DNA of 64,000 bases from Evansella sp041820985 (lineage in GTDB: Bacteria > Bacillota > Bacilli > Bacillales > Salisediminibacteriaceae), in NCBI RefSeq assembly GCF_041820985.1, contig NZ_JBGUAU010000006.1, positions 147,095 through 211,094 on the forward strand. The letters run 5' to 3'. Numbering within the stretch: position 1 is the first letter of the stretch; every line of letters begins with the position of its first letter. Positions 34,642 to 43,575 of the stretch are shown piece after piece. The notes beneath the pieces were generated by a model that saw nothing but the letters and a program-made list of their open reading frames with translations, searched no databases and was not told where the DNA came from. The position numbers and the translations under genes are program-made.

Positions 34642-35823
34642 TCAACTAAAAATCTCGCCACTAACTTTTTTCAAAGCTACCCATTGTTTTATTTGTAATT
34701 CATAATCTATTGTTAGATCAAATCGTGCTGGGGTTTCAACTGATGAGAAAAATTCCATGACGCTCACGCTTGTTAACCAATCCCCTGCTTGAAAAGAGTG
34801 TTGTTGATTTTCCCATACATTTACTAACTTAGGGCTAAATAACTTTGCAGATTCTTCTTTGTTTGCAGTGAAATAGGTACAATAATCCTCCCTTGAACCA
34901 GAATGAATAATTGATTTTGCAAATTTATTACAGCCATCATATATGATTGGAATACCGAAAAGAATGGCATAGAGTTTTTTTCCTACTTTAATCCGTTCCT
35001 CCACAGAAGTAAAATTATTTACGTTCATTCCCGCTAAACTAATTCTATTTTTTCTATAATAAGGAAAAAGTACCTTTGTTAGGTGAAAATATTCTTGCAG
35101 CTCAAATTTCCAAGATGTAAATACGCTTTTTTGAAAAAAACTGTTTTCCATAACTCTTTTCTCTAAATAATGTTGTTCATTAATAATTAATCCTACCGTC
35201 AATAACTGTGAGTTTTTTGTGTTGTAAAATTTCTCCCATATCGGAATCATAAATCGTGACACACCAAAAGCTGGAAGAAGATAAAAAAAACTTTTCCCTT
35301 GTTTTATACTTTCCTTATATAATAACAATTGAGTGTAAGCATCATGAAAGATAGCAGCATTTGCTTTTTCAAGCATTAAAAAAAAATGTATTTTTTCTTT
35401 TACATTAAGAAAATTACTTATTACCTCACCCTTTAAATCAGTCATATTATAACCACCATTTCTTGAGACCATATGTGCTAAAAAAGCCCAATGAATTTCA
35501 TCATGGTCCATATAAAATTCCAAATAGGCAGCAGTTCTCGTAATATTGTTACTATTTCGCTCAATAGTAAGGGATTTTATCTTCTCTATAACTAGTTTTT
35601 CTTCCGGATAAATAGGAAGTGCCGAAGAAATATTTTCTATTTGAGTCTTAATATCACTTTCAATTGAATGCAATGTAGTTGTACTAATTGATAATTCACC
35701 CCATTTTCTTGGAGTAAATTTTTGAAATACATGCTCATCGTACATTTTCTTTGAAAAATTTAAAAAAGATTTGGAGTATTTCAGGGTATTATTGATAAAT
35801 CCTCTATCCTCCCTAAAAATCAT
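34642..35823 (-). CDS. YppC-like protein (DUF2515)
   Basis: This 393-aa protein is rich in aromatic and helical segments with no signal peptide. The conserved block is MVSRNGGYNMTDLKGEVISNF. In B. subtilis the YppC family lies next to recU-ponA; here the neighbours are different. Its activity is unknown. The ribosome site AAAGGAGG is 12 bases from the ATG, which is long but acceptable. The gene is divergent from the small DUF3918-type gene. Confidence 0.82.
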   Translation of the reverse strand: MIFREDRGFINNTLKYSKSFLNFSKKMYDEHVFQKFTPRKWGELSISTTTLHSIESDIKTQIENISSALPIYPEEKLVIEKIKSLTIERNSNNITRTAAYLEFYMDHDEIHWAFLAHMVSRNGGYNMTDLKGEVISNFLNVKEKIHFFLMLEKANAAIFHDAYTQLLLYKESIKQGKSFFYLLPAFGVSRFMIPIWEKFYNTKNSQLLTVGLIINEQHYLEKRVMENSFFQKSVFTSWKFELQEYFHLTKVLFPYYRKNRISLAGMNVNNFTSVEERIKVGKKLYAILFGIPIIYDGCNKFAKSIIHSGSREDYCTYFTANKEESAKLFSPKLVNVWENQQHSFQAGDWLTSVSVMEFFSSVETPARFDLTIDYELQIKQWVALKKVSGEIFS

Positions 35824-35937
35824 AAGGTAATTACACCTCCTTTGGAAATGTTACCCTCACATATTCTCTTTAAAAAAACTAACTATAAATAATGTTTGGG
35901 GCATAAGTTTTCAAACAAAAAAGGAGGGCTTTTAAAG

Positions 35938-36126
35938 ATGAATATGTTTGGGATGAACAAAAAAAATAACAACAAAAATGGGCTTATGATATCGTTAGTT
36001 GGTTTAGGTATAGGGGCAGCTGCCTATAGCATGATGAAAGGTAGAAATACCAACAATATGAATAATATGATGGAACCAATTAAAAATGTCATGGATCAAA
36101 TGAAAAATAACGACAACCACCATTAA
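35938..36126 (+). CDS. Small Asn/Met-rich protein with a glycine-rich membrane helix (DUF3918-like)
   Basis: This 62-aa protein has a short polar start, then one hydrophobic segment, LMISLVGLGIGAAAYSMMKG, and a tail of Asn, Met and Lys. Layout resembles YrzQ/DUF3918 proteins, whose role is unknown. ATG 35938 follows AAAGGAGGG with an 8-9 base spacer, so the longer frame from 35896 is not used. It is divergent from the YppC gene. Confidence 0.75.
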   Translation: MNMFGMNKKNNNKNGLMISLVGLGIGAAAYSMMKGRNTNNMNNMMEPIKNVMDQMKNNDNHH

Positions 36127-36146
36127 TATTAGTACCTCCAACAATA

Positions 36147-36176
36147 GGATGTCTCAATAAAACATTTGAGACATCC
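36147..36176. terminator. Strong hairpin after the DUF3918-like gene
   Basis: GGATGTCTCA pairs perfectly with TGAGACATCC around a ten-base loop 20 bases after the stop. The T-run is weak, so termination efficiency is doubtful. Its stem sequence resembles those of the hairpins at 36453 and 62195. Confidence 0.6.
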
Positions 36177-36285
36177 TCAAATTATTGTCACTAAAGAAAG
36201 ATCTCCTTCTAATAAATATGAATATATGTCACACCTATTCCTTTGATAACTGAACCGATTATAACAAAATTCTTGGAGTAAAAAG

Positions 36286-36468
36286 ATGATAAGAGAAAGA
36301 CAAGATGAGGAACCTACATTAGCCCCAGGTATTTACAATGAGGAGGAGTTAAGTGAACGTGCAACAGAGGAAGAAATAAAAAATGAAGAATACACAAGGG
36401 TTACTCATTACGATATGATGAAGACCCGCGAGTATAAACGACATATGAAAGAGGATATCTCAAAATAA
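36286..36468 (+). CDS. Small highly charged hypothetical protein (60 aa)
   Basis: A very acidic N-terminal two-thirds (EEPTLAPGIYNEEELSER) and a basic end, with no hydrophobic segment. It probably lacks a stable fold. GGAG lies seven bases before the ATG, and the stop is inside the following terminator stem, both signs of a real gene. The family is not recognised. It is convergent with dynA. Confidence 0.65.
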   Translation: MIRERQDEEPTLAPGIYNEEELSERATEEEIKNEEYTRVTHYDMMKTREYKRHMKEDISK

Positions 36469-36494
36469 ACCATTTACTTTTGAGATATCCTTTA
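36453..36494. terminator. Bidirectional terminator between the 60-aa gene and dynA
   Basis: GGATATCTCAAAA pairs perfectly with TTTTGAGATATCC around a twelve-base loop. The stop of the forward gene (36466-36468) borders the stem and the dynA stop (36497) follows at once. Confidence 0.88.
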
Positions 36495-36496
36495 AT

Positions 36497-39400
36497 TTAT
36501 AAAATTTGTTTTACTAATATTTTATTTAATTGATCATATTCCTTTTCTATTACCTTTTTCTCCTTCTCATCTAACATTGCTTCAAAACGTGTTTTTTCGT
36601 TACTAATAGCCGTTAGTAGCTTATCTTTCAACGTTGATTGTAACAATACAAAACTTTCACTAAGCTTTTCTATCATTTGCATAGAGAGTTCTTCGATTTG
36701 GTTGGTTGCAGATTCTAATATTTCTACAATTATTTCCTCTTTTATTTCTTTTACTGTCCTATTCTCAAAAAGATCTTTCTTTGATTTAACTTTATTTTTG
36801 TAGTTGTCTATCGATATTAAAAATGAAACATTCGTAACATCAACTGATATTACTGGTATATCAATGTTTCGATCATAACTTATGAAAGGTAATGATTTTT
36901 TTATTTCTTTCGCTTCCGTTTCTATCCACACTGCTATTGTTTTTCTCATATTCTCTTCTAATCGAATACACGTCGCATCAAATTCTTGTTTGAAGAACTG
37001 TTCTCCTTGTATTTTCCATTCATTTATACCACTTTTAAACTGTTCAAACAGCTCCTTTTTACTATTACTAGTTAAAGTAGCAACATTAATTGCACTAGAG
37101 AAGTAATCATTAAAAACAAACTTCATTCTTTCCACTAAGTATGTTAGCATTTGTTCGAATTCTCTTTGGGAGTCTCTCTTTACAAAGGAAAGAGATAAAT
37201 CTCCTACCTTTTTCGATTCAGCAGCTACTGTAGAAATTAATTTTTCGTGTTTCTTCGTTTGTTCTTCTGTAGCCTCATTCATAAAAGAAATACTGTCTTG
37301 TAATTTCTCTACGTACTCTTTCATTTGTTGTGTAAGAAGAACAGCACTTAGTTCTTTGAGTTCCATTATGGTTTGCTCATAAAACGTTTTTTCAAAGTAA
37401 GAGAAGGACGAATCCGTTGTGTTGTTATTTACTTGTTTCTCTTCTAAGCCTTGTTTACTTGATAAGTGAAATAAGCGAGGGTTAGTCACTCCATTTTTTT
37501 GTAGTTGGTCATACACATGCTTTTTAACCCCTCTTAATTCCCCTTCACTGTTTGCCAAGTCTGCGGCATTAATTATAAAATATAATTTATCATTTTGAAA
37601 ACTTTCATTTACTTTCCCCATCTGTTGCAGAAAATACTGATCTGCTTTTGAAAAAGCATGATTATAATATGTTAAATAAAAGATAGCATCTGAAGAACGT
37701 AACTGTTGAAATGCAACATTCGTATGACGTCCATGAATTGAATTTACACCTGGAGTATCTACTAATACGACCCCTTTTTCTGTAATCGGACAATCATAAT
37801 AAATATTTATCTTTTCTATTAAACATGCTTTCGTTTCTTCAACTAAGTCCCTTAGTTCTTGAATGGATACAGTAAACGTTTTTCCAAGGATCCAGTTGGT
37901 TTCATCTAAGCTCTGTTTCAAGGTAAGCAAATATTGTACGTTTGTTTTTTGTATACTTGATCTATATTTCTTTACATCTGGTTTATATTTATTTATATTA
38001 TCCATTGTGACTGATTCGTCTATTTGATTTGCAACAGAAATAATTTCCTTATTTAATAAATCAGCAGCTTTGACTGTTACTACCACAGTTCCGTGTGAAT
38101 ATGTTTCTGTAGATTTTTCTACCGTATTTATTGTTGCGGTAGTAGGGTTAGGTGAAACTGGTAAGATGTTTTCACCTAATAATGCATTGGCAAAACTAGA
38201 TTTCCCTGCACTAAATGCACCAAATAATGAAATAACAAAAGATTTCTCTTTGTAGCGCTTCATTCGTTGGATGAATTGATTTCTTTCTTCAGAAAGTATG
38301 GAACTTCCTTTATTTTCATAAAGGATAGCTTCATATTTTTTTAGTAAACTTACTATTTCTTCTTCATTAAAAGTAGCTTTCTTCTTCTTTTCTTGTATGG
38401 TGAAATCCGTTTGTATTACACTTTCTGATTCTACTACTACATCATTTAGTACACTATTCTTTGTGTCTACATAATCCTTCTTCTCCGTAACTTTTAACTG
38501 TTCCTCAAAATATTGATCAGGAGGGTATTGAGAGATAATAATATCTAAATCATCTCGGAACTTTTTATATTTAGATGAGACATTTTGCATTTCTTCCCTA
38601 TACTTCTCCACAATGTTTAAGGTTTCTAATTTCTCTTCCATTTTCTTTATTTGCTTATCAACATAAGATCTCATCCCATTTATTTGAATTGTTACTATCT
38701 TCGATGCTTTTTTCCGAATATCCTTAGCAATACTTTCTGTAATTTCTTTTGTAAACGTAAAAACATAATCCCTACTTGCAAAATTCGCGTTTACTCGTGT
38801 TTTTAACCAATCTGCAGTTACTTCAAAAGTCATATTTGTAATAGCTTGTTCCAATTCCGTTTTATTGGATAGTTCCGATCGATCTATTTTGTTAAAAAAT
38901 GATTGAACATGAAAAAGGAGTTGTGTATTCACTTTTTGTTGAAGTTCGTGAATAAGACTGTGTAAACGTTTTTCCTGCTCTTCTTCTGTTTTTTTCTTTG
39001 TAAAAAGTAATCCAACTTTAAAATTTGGTTGAATACTTTCCAACCAATTTCTTGTTAATTCAGTCGTAGTATAAGGAAATAAAGTAACATTTTTAAATAA
39101 ACTGCCTAACTCCCTCTCAAAGGATTGACGAATTTCGCTTTCGTAATTTTGGAGATTATTATAATTGACTAAAAGTTCTTGTTGCTTTTGTAATAATGTT
39201 GCATCAATGTTATTTTCTTTCATATTTAATTCAATTTGTTCAATCTCATCACGTTCATCAACGTACATTCGATTTTTCACCGTTATATAAAAGCCTTTTT
39301 CTAGTTGTAATTGAGAAGGTTCTAATAAATCTTTCCCATTATAAAGTAACGCTTTTAATTCTCGTTCAAATCGACTATATTCATTTAATGGATGATTACT

Positions 39401-40087
39401 GTTTTTCATAGAAGTGAAAAATACTTTTTGAAAATGAATGTCCCATTGATGAAAAAGATGAACCATAGACTCTTTGAACTTTGGTAAAGTAATTTCTTCT
39501 TCATTATGTTTATCTACTTGATTTACTATTATATAAATTGGTTTTTTCTCACTAGATAATTGTTTCAAAAAGTATAAGTTTGTTTCAGACTGCACATGGT
39601 TATAATCCATAACATAGACAATGACATCTGTTGAGTATAGTTGCTCTACTGTCATCATTTCATGAGATTCATCTGTGGAATCTACACCTGGTGTATCTAA
39701 CATGCAGCTGTTTCCTAAAAATGATAAAGGTGCAGTGATTGTAAGGTTGGAAATTTCTTCTCCATTCATTCCCCACTTTCTTACCTTATCCCAAGGTATT
39801 TCCCCGCTCCACGAATGTTCTCCATCACTTTTCTTAATTGATAAACCAAGATTTCCGTTTTTAATCTTAATAATATTAGCACTTGTTGGTACAGGGCTTG
39901 TAGGCAATATACTTGCACCTAACAAATTATTAATTATTGTTGATTTTCCCGAAGAAAAATGACCAGTAAAAGCTATTTCAAAGGAGGTTTTCTCCTTTTT
40001 CTCTTCTATTTTTTTGAATCGAAACATCTCTTCCTCTGTAAAAGGTATATCTTGTTGTTTCTGTTCTTTTTCTTTTACACTTTTCAT
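36497..40087 (-). CDS. dynA: Double dynamin-like GTPase (DynA/YpbR-type)
   Basis: This 1196-aa protein is a fusion of two dynamin units in one chain. The P-loops are GHFSSGKS (about 42-49) and GAFSAGKS (about 620-628), each followed by its switch Thr and DTPGV (LDTPGVDSTDE and VDTPGVNSIHG). Coiled, membrane-binding segments follow each GTPase. B. subtilis DynA has the same size and layout. It tethers and fuses membranes, and helps cells survive membrane stress and phage infection. AAGGATGGTG precedes the ATG. It is a single gene with its own terminator. Confidence 0.94.
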   Translation of the reverse strand: MKSVKEKEQKQQDIPFTEEEMFRFKKIEEKKEKTSFEIAFTGHFSSGKSTIINNLLGASILPTSPVPTSANIIKIKNGNLGLSIKKSDGEHSWSGEIPWDKVRKWGMNGEEISNLTITAPLSFLGNSCMLDTPGVDSTDESHEMMTVEQLYSTDVIVYVMDYNHVQSETNLYFLKQLSSEKKPIYIIVNQVDKHNEEEITLPKFKESMVHLFHQWDIHFQKVFFTSMKNSNHPLNEYSRFERELKALLYNGKDLLEPSQLQLEKGFYITVKNRMYVDERDEIEQIELNMKENNIDATLLQKQQELLVNYNNLQNYESEIRQSFERELGSLFKNVTLFPYTTTELTRNWLESIQPNFKVGLLFTKKKTEEEQEKRLHSLIHELQQKVNTQLLFHVQSFFNKIDRSELSNKTELEQAITNMTFEVTADWLKTRVNANFASRDYVFTFTKEITESIAKDIRKKASKIVTIQINGMRSYVDKQIKKMEEKLETLNIVEKYREEMQNVSSKYKKFRDDLDIIISQYPPDQYFEEQLKVTEKKDYVDTKNSVLNDVVVESESVIQTDFTIQEKKKKATFNEEEIVSLLKKYEAILYENKGSSILSEERNQFIQRMKRYKEKSFVISLFGAFSAGKSSFANALLGENILPVSPNPTTATINTVEKSTETYSHGTVVVTVKAADLLNKEIISVANQIDESVTMDNINKYKPDVKKYRSSIQKTNVQYLLTLKQSLDETNWILGKTFTVSIQELRDLVEETKACLIEKINIYYDCPITEKGVVLVDTPGVNSIHGRHTNVAFQQLRSSDAIFYLTYYNHAFSKADQYFLQQMGKVNESFQNDKLYFIINAADLANSEGELRGVKKHVYDQLQKNGVTNPRLFHLSSKQGLEEKQVNNNTTDSSFSYFEKTFYEQTIMELKELSAVLLTQQMKEYVEKLQDSISFMNEATEEQTKKHEKLISTVAAESKKVGDLSLSFVKRDSQREFEQMLTYLVERMKFVFNDYFSSAINVATLTSNSKKELFEQFKSGINEWKIQGEQFFKQEFDATCIRLEENMRKTIAVWIETEAKEIKKSLPFISYDRNIDIPVISVDVTNVSFLISIDNYKNKVKSKKDLFENRTVKEIKEEIIVEILESATNQIEELSMQMIEKLSESFVLLQSTLKDKLLTAISNEKTRFEAMLDEKEKKVIEKEYDQLNKILVKQIL

Positions 40088-40163
40088 CGTCTACACCATC
40101 CTTGAGCCTGATACTTTCTACTATAACAAATGTGTAAATAGTTAGAAAAGTAAATTGTTTTGT

Positions 40164-41339
40164 TTAATAAGCTTTCGATACGTTTTTCTTCGTTATGATA
40201 CTCGTTTTTAACCTCATTAATAAAAAAGTGGCTAGTAGTGTTCCAACTACAGTAATGGAACTTCCAGTAAAATATGCTATCTGTGGTGTATATTTATCCA
40301 TTAACCAACCTCCTCCTGCACTACCAATTAATCCACCAATTCCCATTGTAGCTGCGATGAAAATAAGTTGACCTGTGGCACTCGCTTCTTTTGGGATAAT
40401 TTTTGTTATATAGGAAAATGCTGCTACAAATAAAATGGGAAACGTTATTCCTTGCATTAACTGCAAGTATGTAAGTATTTCAGAATTGTCGAAAAATCCG
40501 TATAAAAACCATCGAACACAATATAAAATACTTGCAATACTTACTAATAACATTTCATGGTACTTTTTAATCAGCACCCCTGTTAAAGCAAATACTGGAA
40601 CAGAGGAAAAGGTAGCTAACATCCACGCCTTCCCTATTTGAGCTTCATTGGCACCTAAGTTGCTTAAATAAATGGAAAATAAACTATCATTCATTTTGTG
40701 TGAAATAAATATTATGAAACAAATGAAAACAAAGCTAATATATCGTTTATTTTTTAGTAACTGTTGTATGGATATGTAAGAAAATCGTGTAGGTTTTTTA
40801 ACATGGTTATGGTTGTCTTCTTGAAGGGAGAACACTATGGGTATTGCTAATAAGATAAAAGCAGCGTATATATAACCAACATATTGGATTCCAATTAAAC
40901 CAATTAGTGTTCCAACTGCTATTGCTGCGGTTCCAGTACCAATATCACCAAATGCCCTCATCGCTCCATAGTTTTTATTATTTTTTAATGCGAACTGCAT
41001 GGTAAAGCTTTCTGTTAAAGGACCAGATGCCCTACTAAAAAACATAAATAGTATAAACCAAAATAATAGTGCATGATATGTTTGTACAGAAAAGAACGCA
41101 AAACTAATTAGTAGGGAAAGAGTAATAATGATGAATAAAACCTTTCTTTTGGATTGGGTTTTGTCACTTATGAAACCAAACATTGGTTGACTAACAATGG
41201 ATACCACTGAACCCATTGCTACAATGAAACCGATTTGACTTGTACTCAATCCTAATTCTTGTAAGTACAAAGGAACGAACATGAGTATAACAGCGAAGGA
41301 TGAAAATAAAACGAAATAGAAAAAGCAAATTCTAAACAT
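40164..41339 (-). CDS. MFS transporter (MFS_1-like, YwbF-type), second of a tandem pair
   Basis: This 391-aa protein has twelve transmembrane helices, with the loop 2-3 motif GFISDKTQSKRKVL and the helix pattern of the PPP/LacY-like MFS_1 branch. It shares long blocks with the upstream gene (DSLFSIYLSNLGANEAQIG, VRWFLYGF, MQGITFPILFVAAFSYITK), so the two are recent duplicates. AAGGAG lies five bases before the ATG, with only 20 bases between the two genes. Substrate is unknown; sugar or aromatic acid uptake is typical of the family. Confidence 0.87.
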   Translation of the reverse strand: MFRICFFYFVLFSSFAVILMFVPLYLQELGLSTSQIGFIVAMGSVVSIVSQPMFGFISDKTQSKRKVLFIIITLSLLISFAFFSVQTYHALLFWFILFMFFSRASGPLTESFTMQFALKNNKNYGAMRAFGDIGTGTAAIAVGTLIGLIGIQYVGYIYAAFILLAIPIVFSLQEDNHNHVKKPTRFSYISIQQLLKNKRYISFVFICFIIFISHKMNDSLFSIYLSNLGANEAQIGKAWMLATFSSVPVFALTGVLIKKYHEMLLVSIASILYCVRWFLYGFFDNSEILTYLQLMQGITFPILFVAAFSYITKIIPKEASATGQLIFIAATMGIGGLIGSAGGGWLMDKYTPQIAYFTGSSITVVGTLLATFLLMRLKTSIITKKNVSKAY

Positions 41340-41359
41340 AGCAACTCCTTAATGGGATG

Positions 41360-42526
41360 TTATTCTTGTATTTTACTTTTTTCACGTTTGGACTTTCTTT
41401 GAACAATAAAAATTGTGGCTGTAGCTAACATGGCACCTCCCAGCGTAATGAAACTCCCTAAGTAATAGGTTGCTTGTGGAGAAAAGTGTTCCATGTACCA
41501 GCCGCCTCCTGCGCTCCCAAATAAACCACCTAACCCCATTGTGGAAGCAATAAATAAAAGCTGACCTGTTCCTAGTAGCTCTTTTGGAATAAGCTTCGTT
41601 ACGTAAGAAAATGCTGATACAAAAAGAATTGGGAATGTTACTCCTTGCATCATTTGTAAATAGATTAGTACAACAGGTTCGTCCCAGTATCCATATAAAA
41701 ACCAACGTAATGCATATAGAAATCCTGCCATACTAATCAGGATTATCTCAGGGCACCTTTTTATCAAATACCCTGTTAAAGCAAATGCTGGAACAGATGA
41801 AAAAGTTGCCACCATCCATGCTCTACCAATCTCAGCTTCCCGAGCACCTAATTCACTTAAATAGATGGAAAATAAACTATCATTCATTTTATGAGTAATT
41901 AATAGAAGAAAACTTATAAATAACATCCATATATATTTCTTATTTCCCATTAATTTTTTCACGGAACTAATTGTTATTGGTTCTTTCGATTCCACTTGTA
42001 TAGGATCTTGTAATAAAAACACCAGTGGTATAGCTATCATCATAATGGATGCATACATCCATCCTAAATAATGAATCCCAATAACGCCTAGTAACGTTCC
42101 TAAGACAAGAGAGGATGTTCCAGTACCAATGGCACCAAAAGATCTCATTACTCCATAATTTTTATTGTTCTCCGCTGCAAAACGGATTGCGATACTCTCA
42201 GTCAAAGGACCACACGATGTCATAAAAAACATAAAACATGTAAAGATAATTAATATCGTAAAAAAAGTATTAACTGAATATAAGAAGAAACTCATAATCA
42301 AGGAACCCATCATAACTATTAGTAATACTTTTTTTATTGAATGAAGTTTATCACTTATATACCCCCATATAGGTTGGCCTATAACAGAAACGACGGATCC
42401 CATCGCTACAATTATTCCAACTTGACTTGTGCTAAGACCTAAATGTTGTAGATAAAGTGGAAAAAACATTATCACTACAGCAAAAGAAAAAAACAACGTA
42501 AAATAAAATGTACTAATCCGAACCAT
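41360..42526 (-). CDS. MFS transporter (MFS_1-like, YwbF-type), first of a tandem pair
   Basis: This 388-aa, twelve-helix transporter is a paralogue of the next gene downstream. The shared motif GYISDKLHSIKKVL lies between helices 2 and 3, and the DSLFSIYLSELGAREAEIG and MQGVTFPILFVSAFSYVTK blocks align without gaps by eye. ATG 42526 is preferred to GTG 42532, as GAGG is seven bases upstream. The C-terminus is a basic tail. The two paralogues form one operon, and their differences may mark different substrates. Confidence 0.87.
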   Translation of the reverse strand: MVRISTFYFTLFFSFAVVIMFFPLYLQHLGLSTSQVGIIVAMGSVVSVIGQPIWGYISDKLHSIKKVLLIVMMGSLIMSFFLYSVNTFFTILIIFTCFMFFMTSCGPLTESIAIRFAAENNKNYGVMRSFGAIGTGTSSLVLGTLLGVIGIHYLGWMYASIMMIAIPLVFLLQDPIQVESKEPITISSVKKLMGNKKYIWMLFISFLLLITHKMNDSLFSIYLSELGAREAEIGRAWMVATFSSVPAFALTGYLIKRCPEIILISMAGFLYALRWFLYGYWDEPVVLIYLQMMQGVTFPILFVSAFSYVTKLIPKELLGTGQLLFIASTMGLGGLFGSAGGGWYMEHFSPQATYYLGSFITLGGAMLATATIFIVQRKSKREKSKIQE

Positions 42527-42766
42527 ATACACACCTCAAACCACTCTGTATTTATATTTCACTCTAACATAACAACGTTATTATTTAATGTGAAACGCAT
42601 TTTACTAATACTTTTTTTCCAATTTAGAGTTAATACTATTTTGTAAGTGATTGCATAAAATAATATATAAATTAGTAAAAAAAAACAGTTTCCTTTTTAT
42701 ACATTTTCGAGTATTATACAAAAAGTGAGTAAAATAATTTACTTCAAAAACAACATAACTTAACTT

Positions 42767-42785
42767 AAATAATCAATGATTATTT
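42767..42785. promoter_or_regulatory. 19-base perfect palindrome, possible operator
   Basis: AAATAATCA-A-TGATTATTT is a perfect nine-base inverted repeat about a single central base. The inner 7-1-7 geometry recalls Fur/PerR-type boxes, but the half-site does not match their known consensus. It directly precedes the GNAT leader RNA and overlaps its first two bases. Confidence 0.45.
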
Positions 42786-42918
42786 ATGGGAAGGCAAATG
42801 GTGCGCCACCAGTATTACTGGTTCTAGTGGGTTCGATTCCCACCCCGAAATTTTTGAAATTTAAAAATTTCGAGGGTGGATTGAGTCTATTCGTCTGTCC
42901 TCATTTGGAGGGATAGTA
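42784..42918 (+). promoter_or_regulatory. Structured leader of the GNAT gene with a tRNA-like fold and a competing long hairpin
   Basis: Bases 42784-42851 can fold as a tRNA-like cloverleaf. TTATGGG pairs with CCCGAAA (six of seven). A D-arm-like GGC/GCC follows, then ACCA/TGGT closing a seven-base loop GTATTAC with T at the U33 position. The T-arm GTGGG-TTCGATT-CCCAC is canonical. A second hairpin, CCACCC-CGAAATTTTT (42840-42855) with AAAAATTTCG-A-GGGTGG (42863-42879), uses the T-stem bases, so the two folds exclude each other. CCTC (42899-42902) can also pair with the GAGG of the ribosome site. It resembles no riboswitch class I know. It may be a decayed tRNA or a regulatory mimic. The remaining 42533-42783 is AT-rich promoter DNA. 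Confidence 0.45.
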
Positions 42919-43479
42919 ATGCTGAAAAAACGTGATCTTCATGAATCGCATGCTCTTTACGATTTAATGGTGCACCCTGATGTCTTCCCTTTTGTGCGTC
43001 AAAAGGCAAATTCTTATGAAGAATTTATGTTTATAACAAAACAAACAATAGAAGCAGAAGACCGTGGTGAACTTGTTTCCCGTACTATTCTTGATGAATG
43101 GGGAGCACCAATCGGTACGATCAATTTGTTTGATATAGAAGATAATGCGGGTTTTTTAGGAACATGGATAGGGAAGCCGTTCCATGGAAAAGGCTACAAC
43201 AATATTGCAAAAGGAGCGTTCTTTAACGAGCTTTTTTACGAGTTAAACATGGAGAGAATCTTTATGAAAATTCGCAAAGAAAACATCCGATCAAACAAAG
43301 CTGCAGAGAAATTACCTTATGTATCATTAGCAAACGAATCGTTCAAACCACTATTCTCTGAAATAAATAGTGGTAAGTATGAGTATAACTTGTTCGAAAT
43401 ATCAAAGGACCAGTATACACTCCATACTATGCGTGTTGGTCAAATTGCAGAAGAAGCACAACATTTAAAAGAAGCTTAA
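42919..43479 (+). CDS. GNAT-family N-acetyltransferase (RimJ/RimL-like)
   Basis: The protein is 186 aa. The acetyl-CoA site is the FHGKGYNNIAKGAFF block (motif A), after GTINLFDIEDNAGFLGTWIG, and RIFMKIRKENIRSNKAAEKL is motif B with the conserved Asn. The layout fits enzymes that acetylate protein N-termini or small amines. The last 25 residues, after YEYNLFEI, are a polar helix not typical of the family. GGAGGG lies six bases before the ATG and follows the leader at 42784-42918. A head-only repeat copy begins just after the stop. Confidence 0.85.
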   Translation: MLKKRDLHESHALYDLMVHPDVFPFVRQKANSYEEFMFITKQTIEAEDRGELVSRTILDEWGAPIGTINLFDIEDNAGFLGTWIGKPFHGKGYNNIAKGAFFNELFYELNMERIFMKIRKENIRSNKAAEKLPYVSLANESFKPLFSEINSGKYEYNLFEISKDQYTLHTMRVGQIAEEAQHLKEA

Positions 43480-43489
43480 ACAGTCAAAA

Positions 43490-43569
43490 ACGAATGGAGA
43501 ACAACCAACAAAGTTAGAAATACTAGATAAGTTAACCACTAATTGTAATTACGTATTTTCACGTTAGAA
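43490..43569 (-). repeat. MITE-like repeat, head-only copy (copy F)
   Basis: On the reverse strand it reads TGAAAATACGT, AATTAGTGGTTAACTTATCT, AGTATTTCTAACTTTGTTGG and CCATTCG, and then ends within ten bases of the GNAT stop. Core and tail are absent. Confidence 0.85.
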
Positions 43570-43575
43570 CCATTA

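Noticed and set aside
42784..42851. Functional tRNA gene
   Set aside because: The cloverleaf is about five bases short, has a mismatch in the acceptor stem, no U8, a four-pair anticodon stem and no encoded CCA, and its anticodon-loop reading (ATT) would be unusual. It is kept only as a tRNA-like structure.
42784..42918. T-box leader
   Set aside because: GAGGGTGGA superficially resembles the T-box core, but the rest of the conserved T-box sequence, the terminator/antiterminator pair and an aminoacyl-tRNA-related gene are missing.
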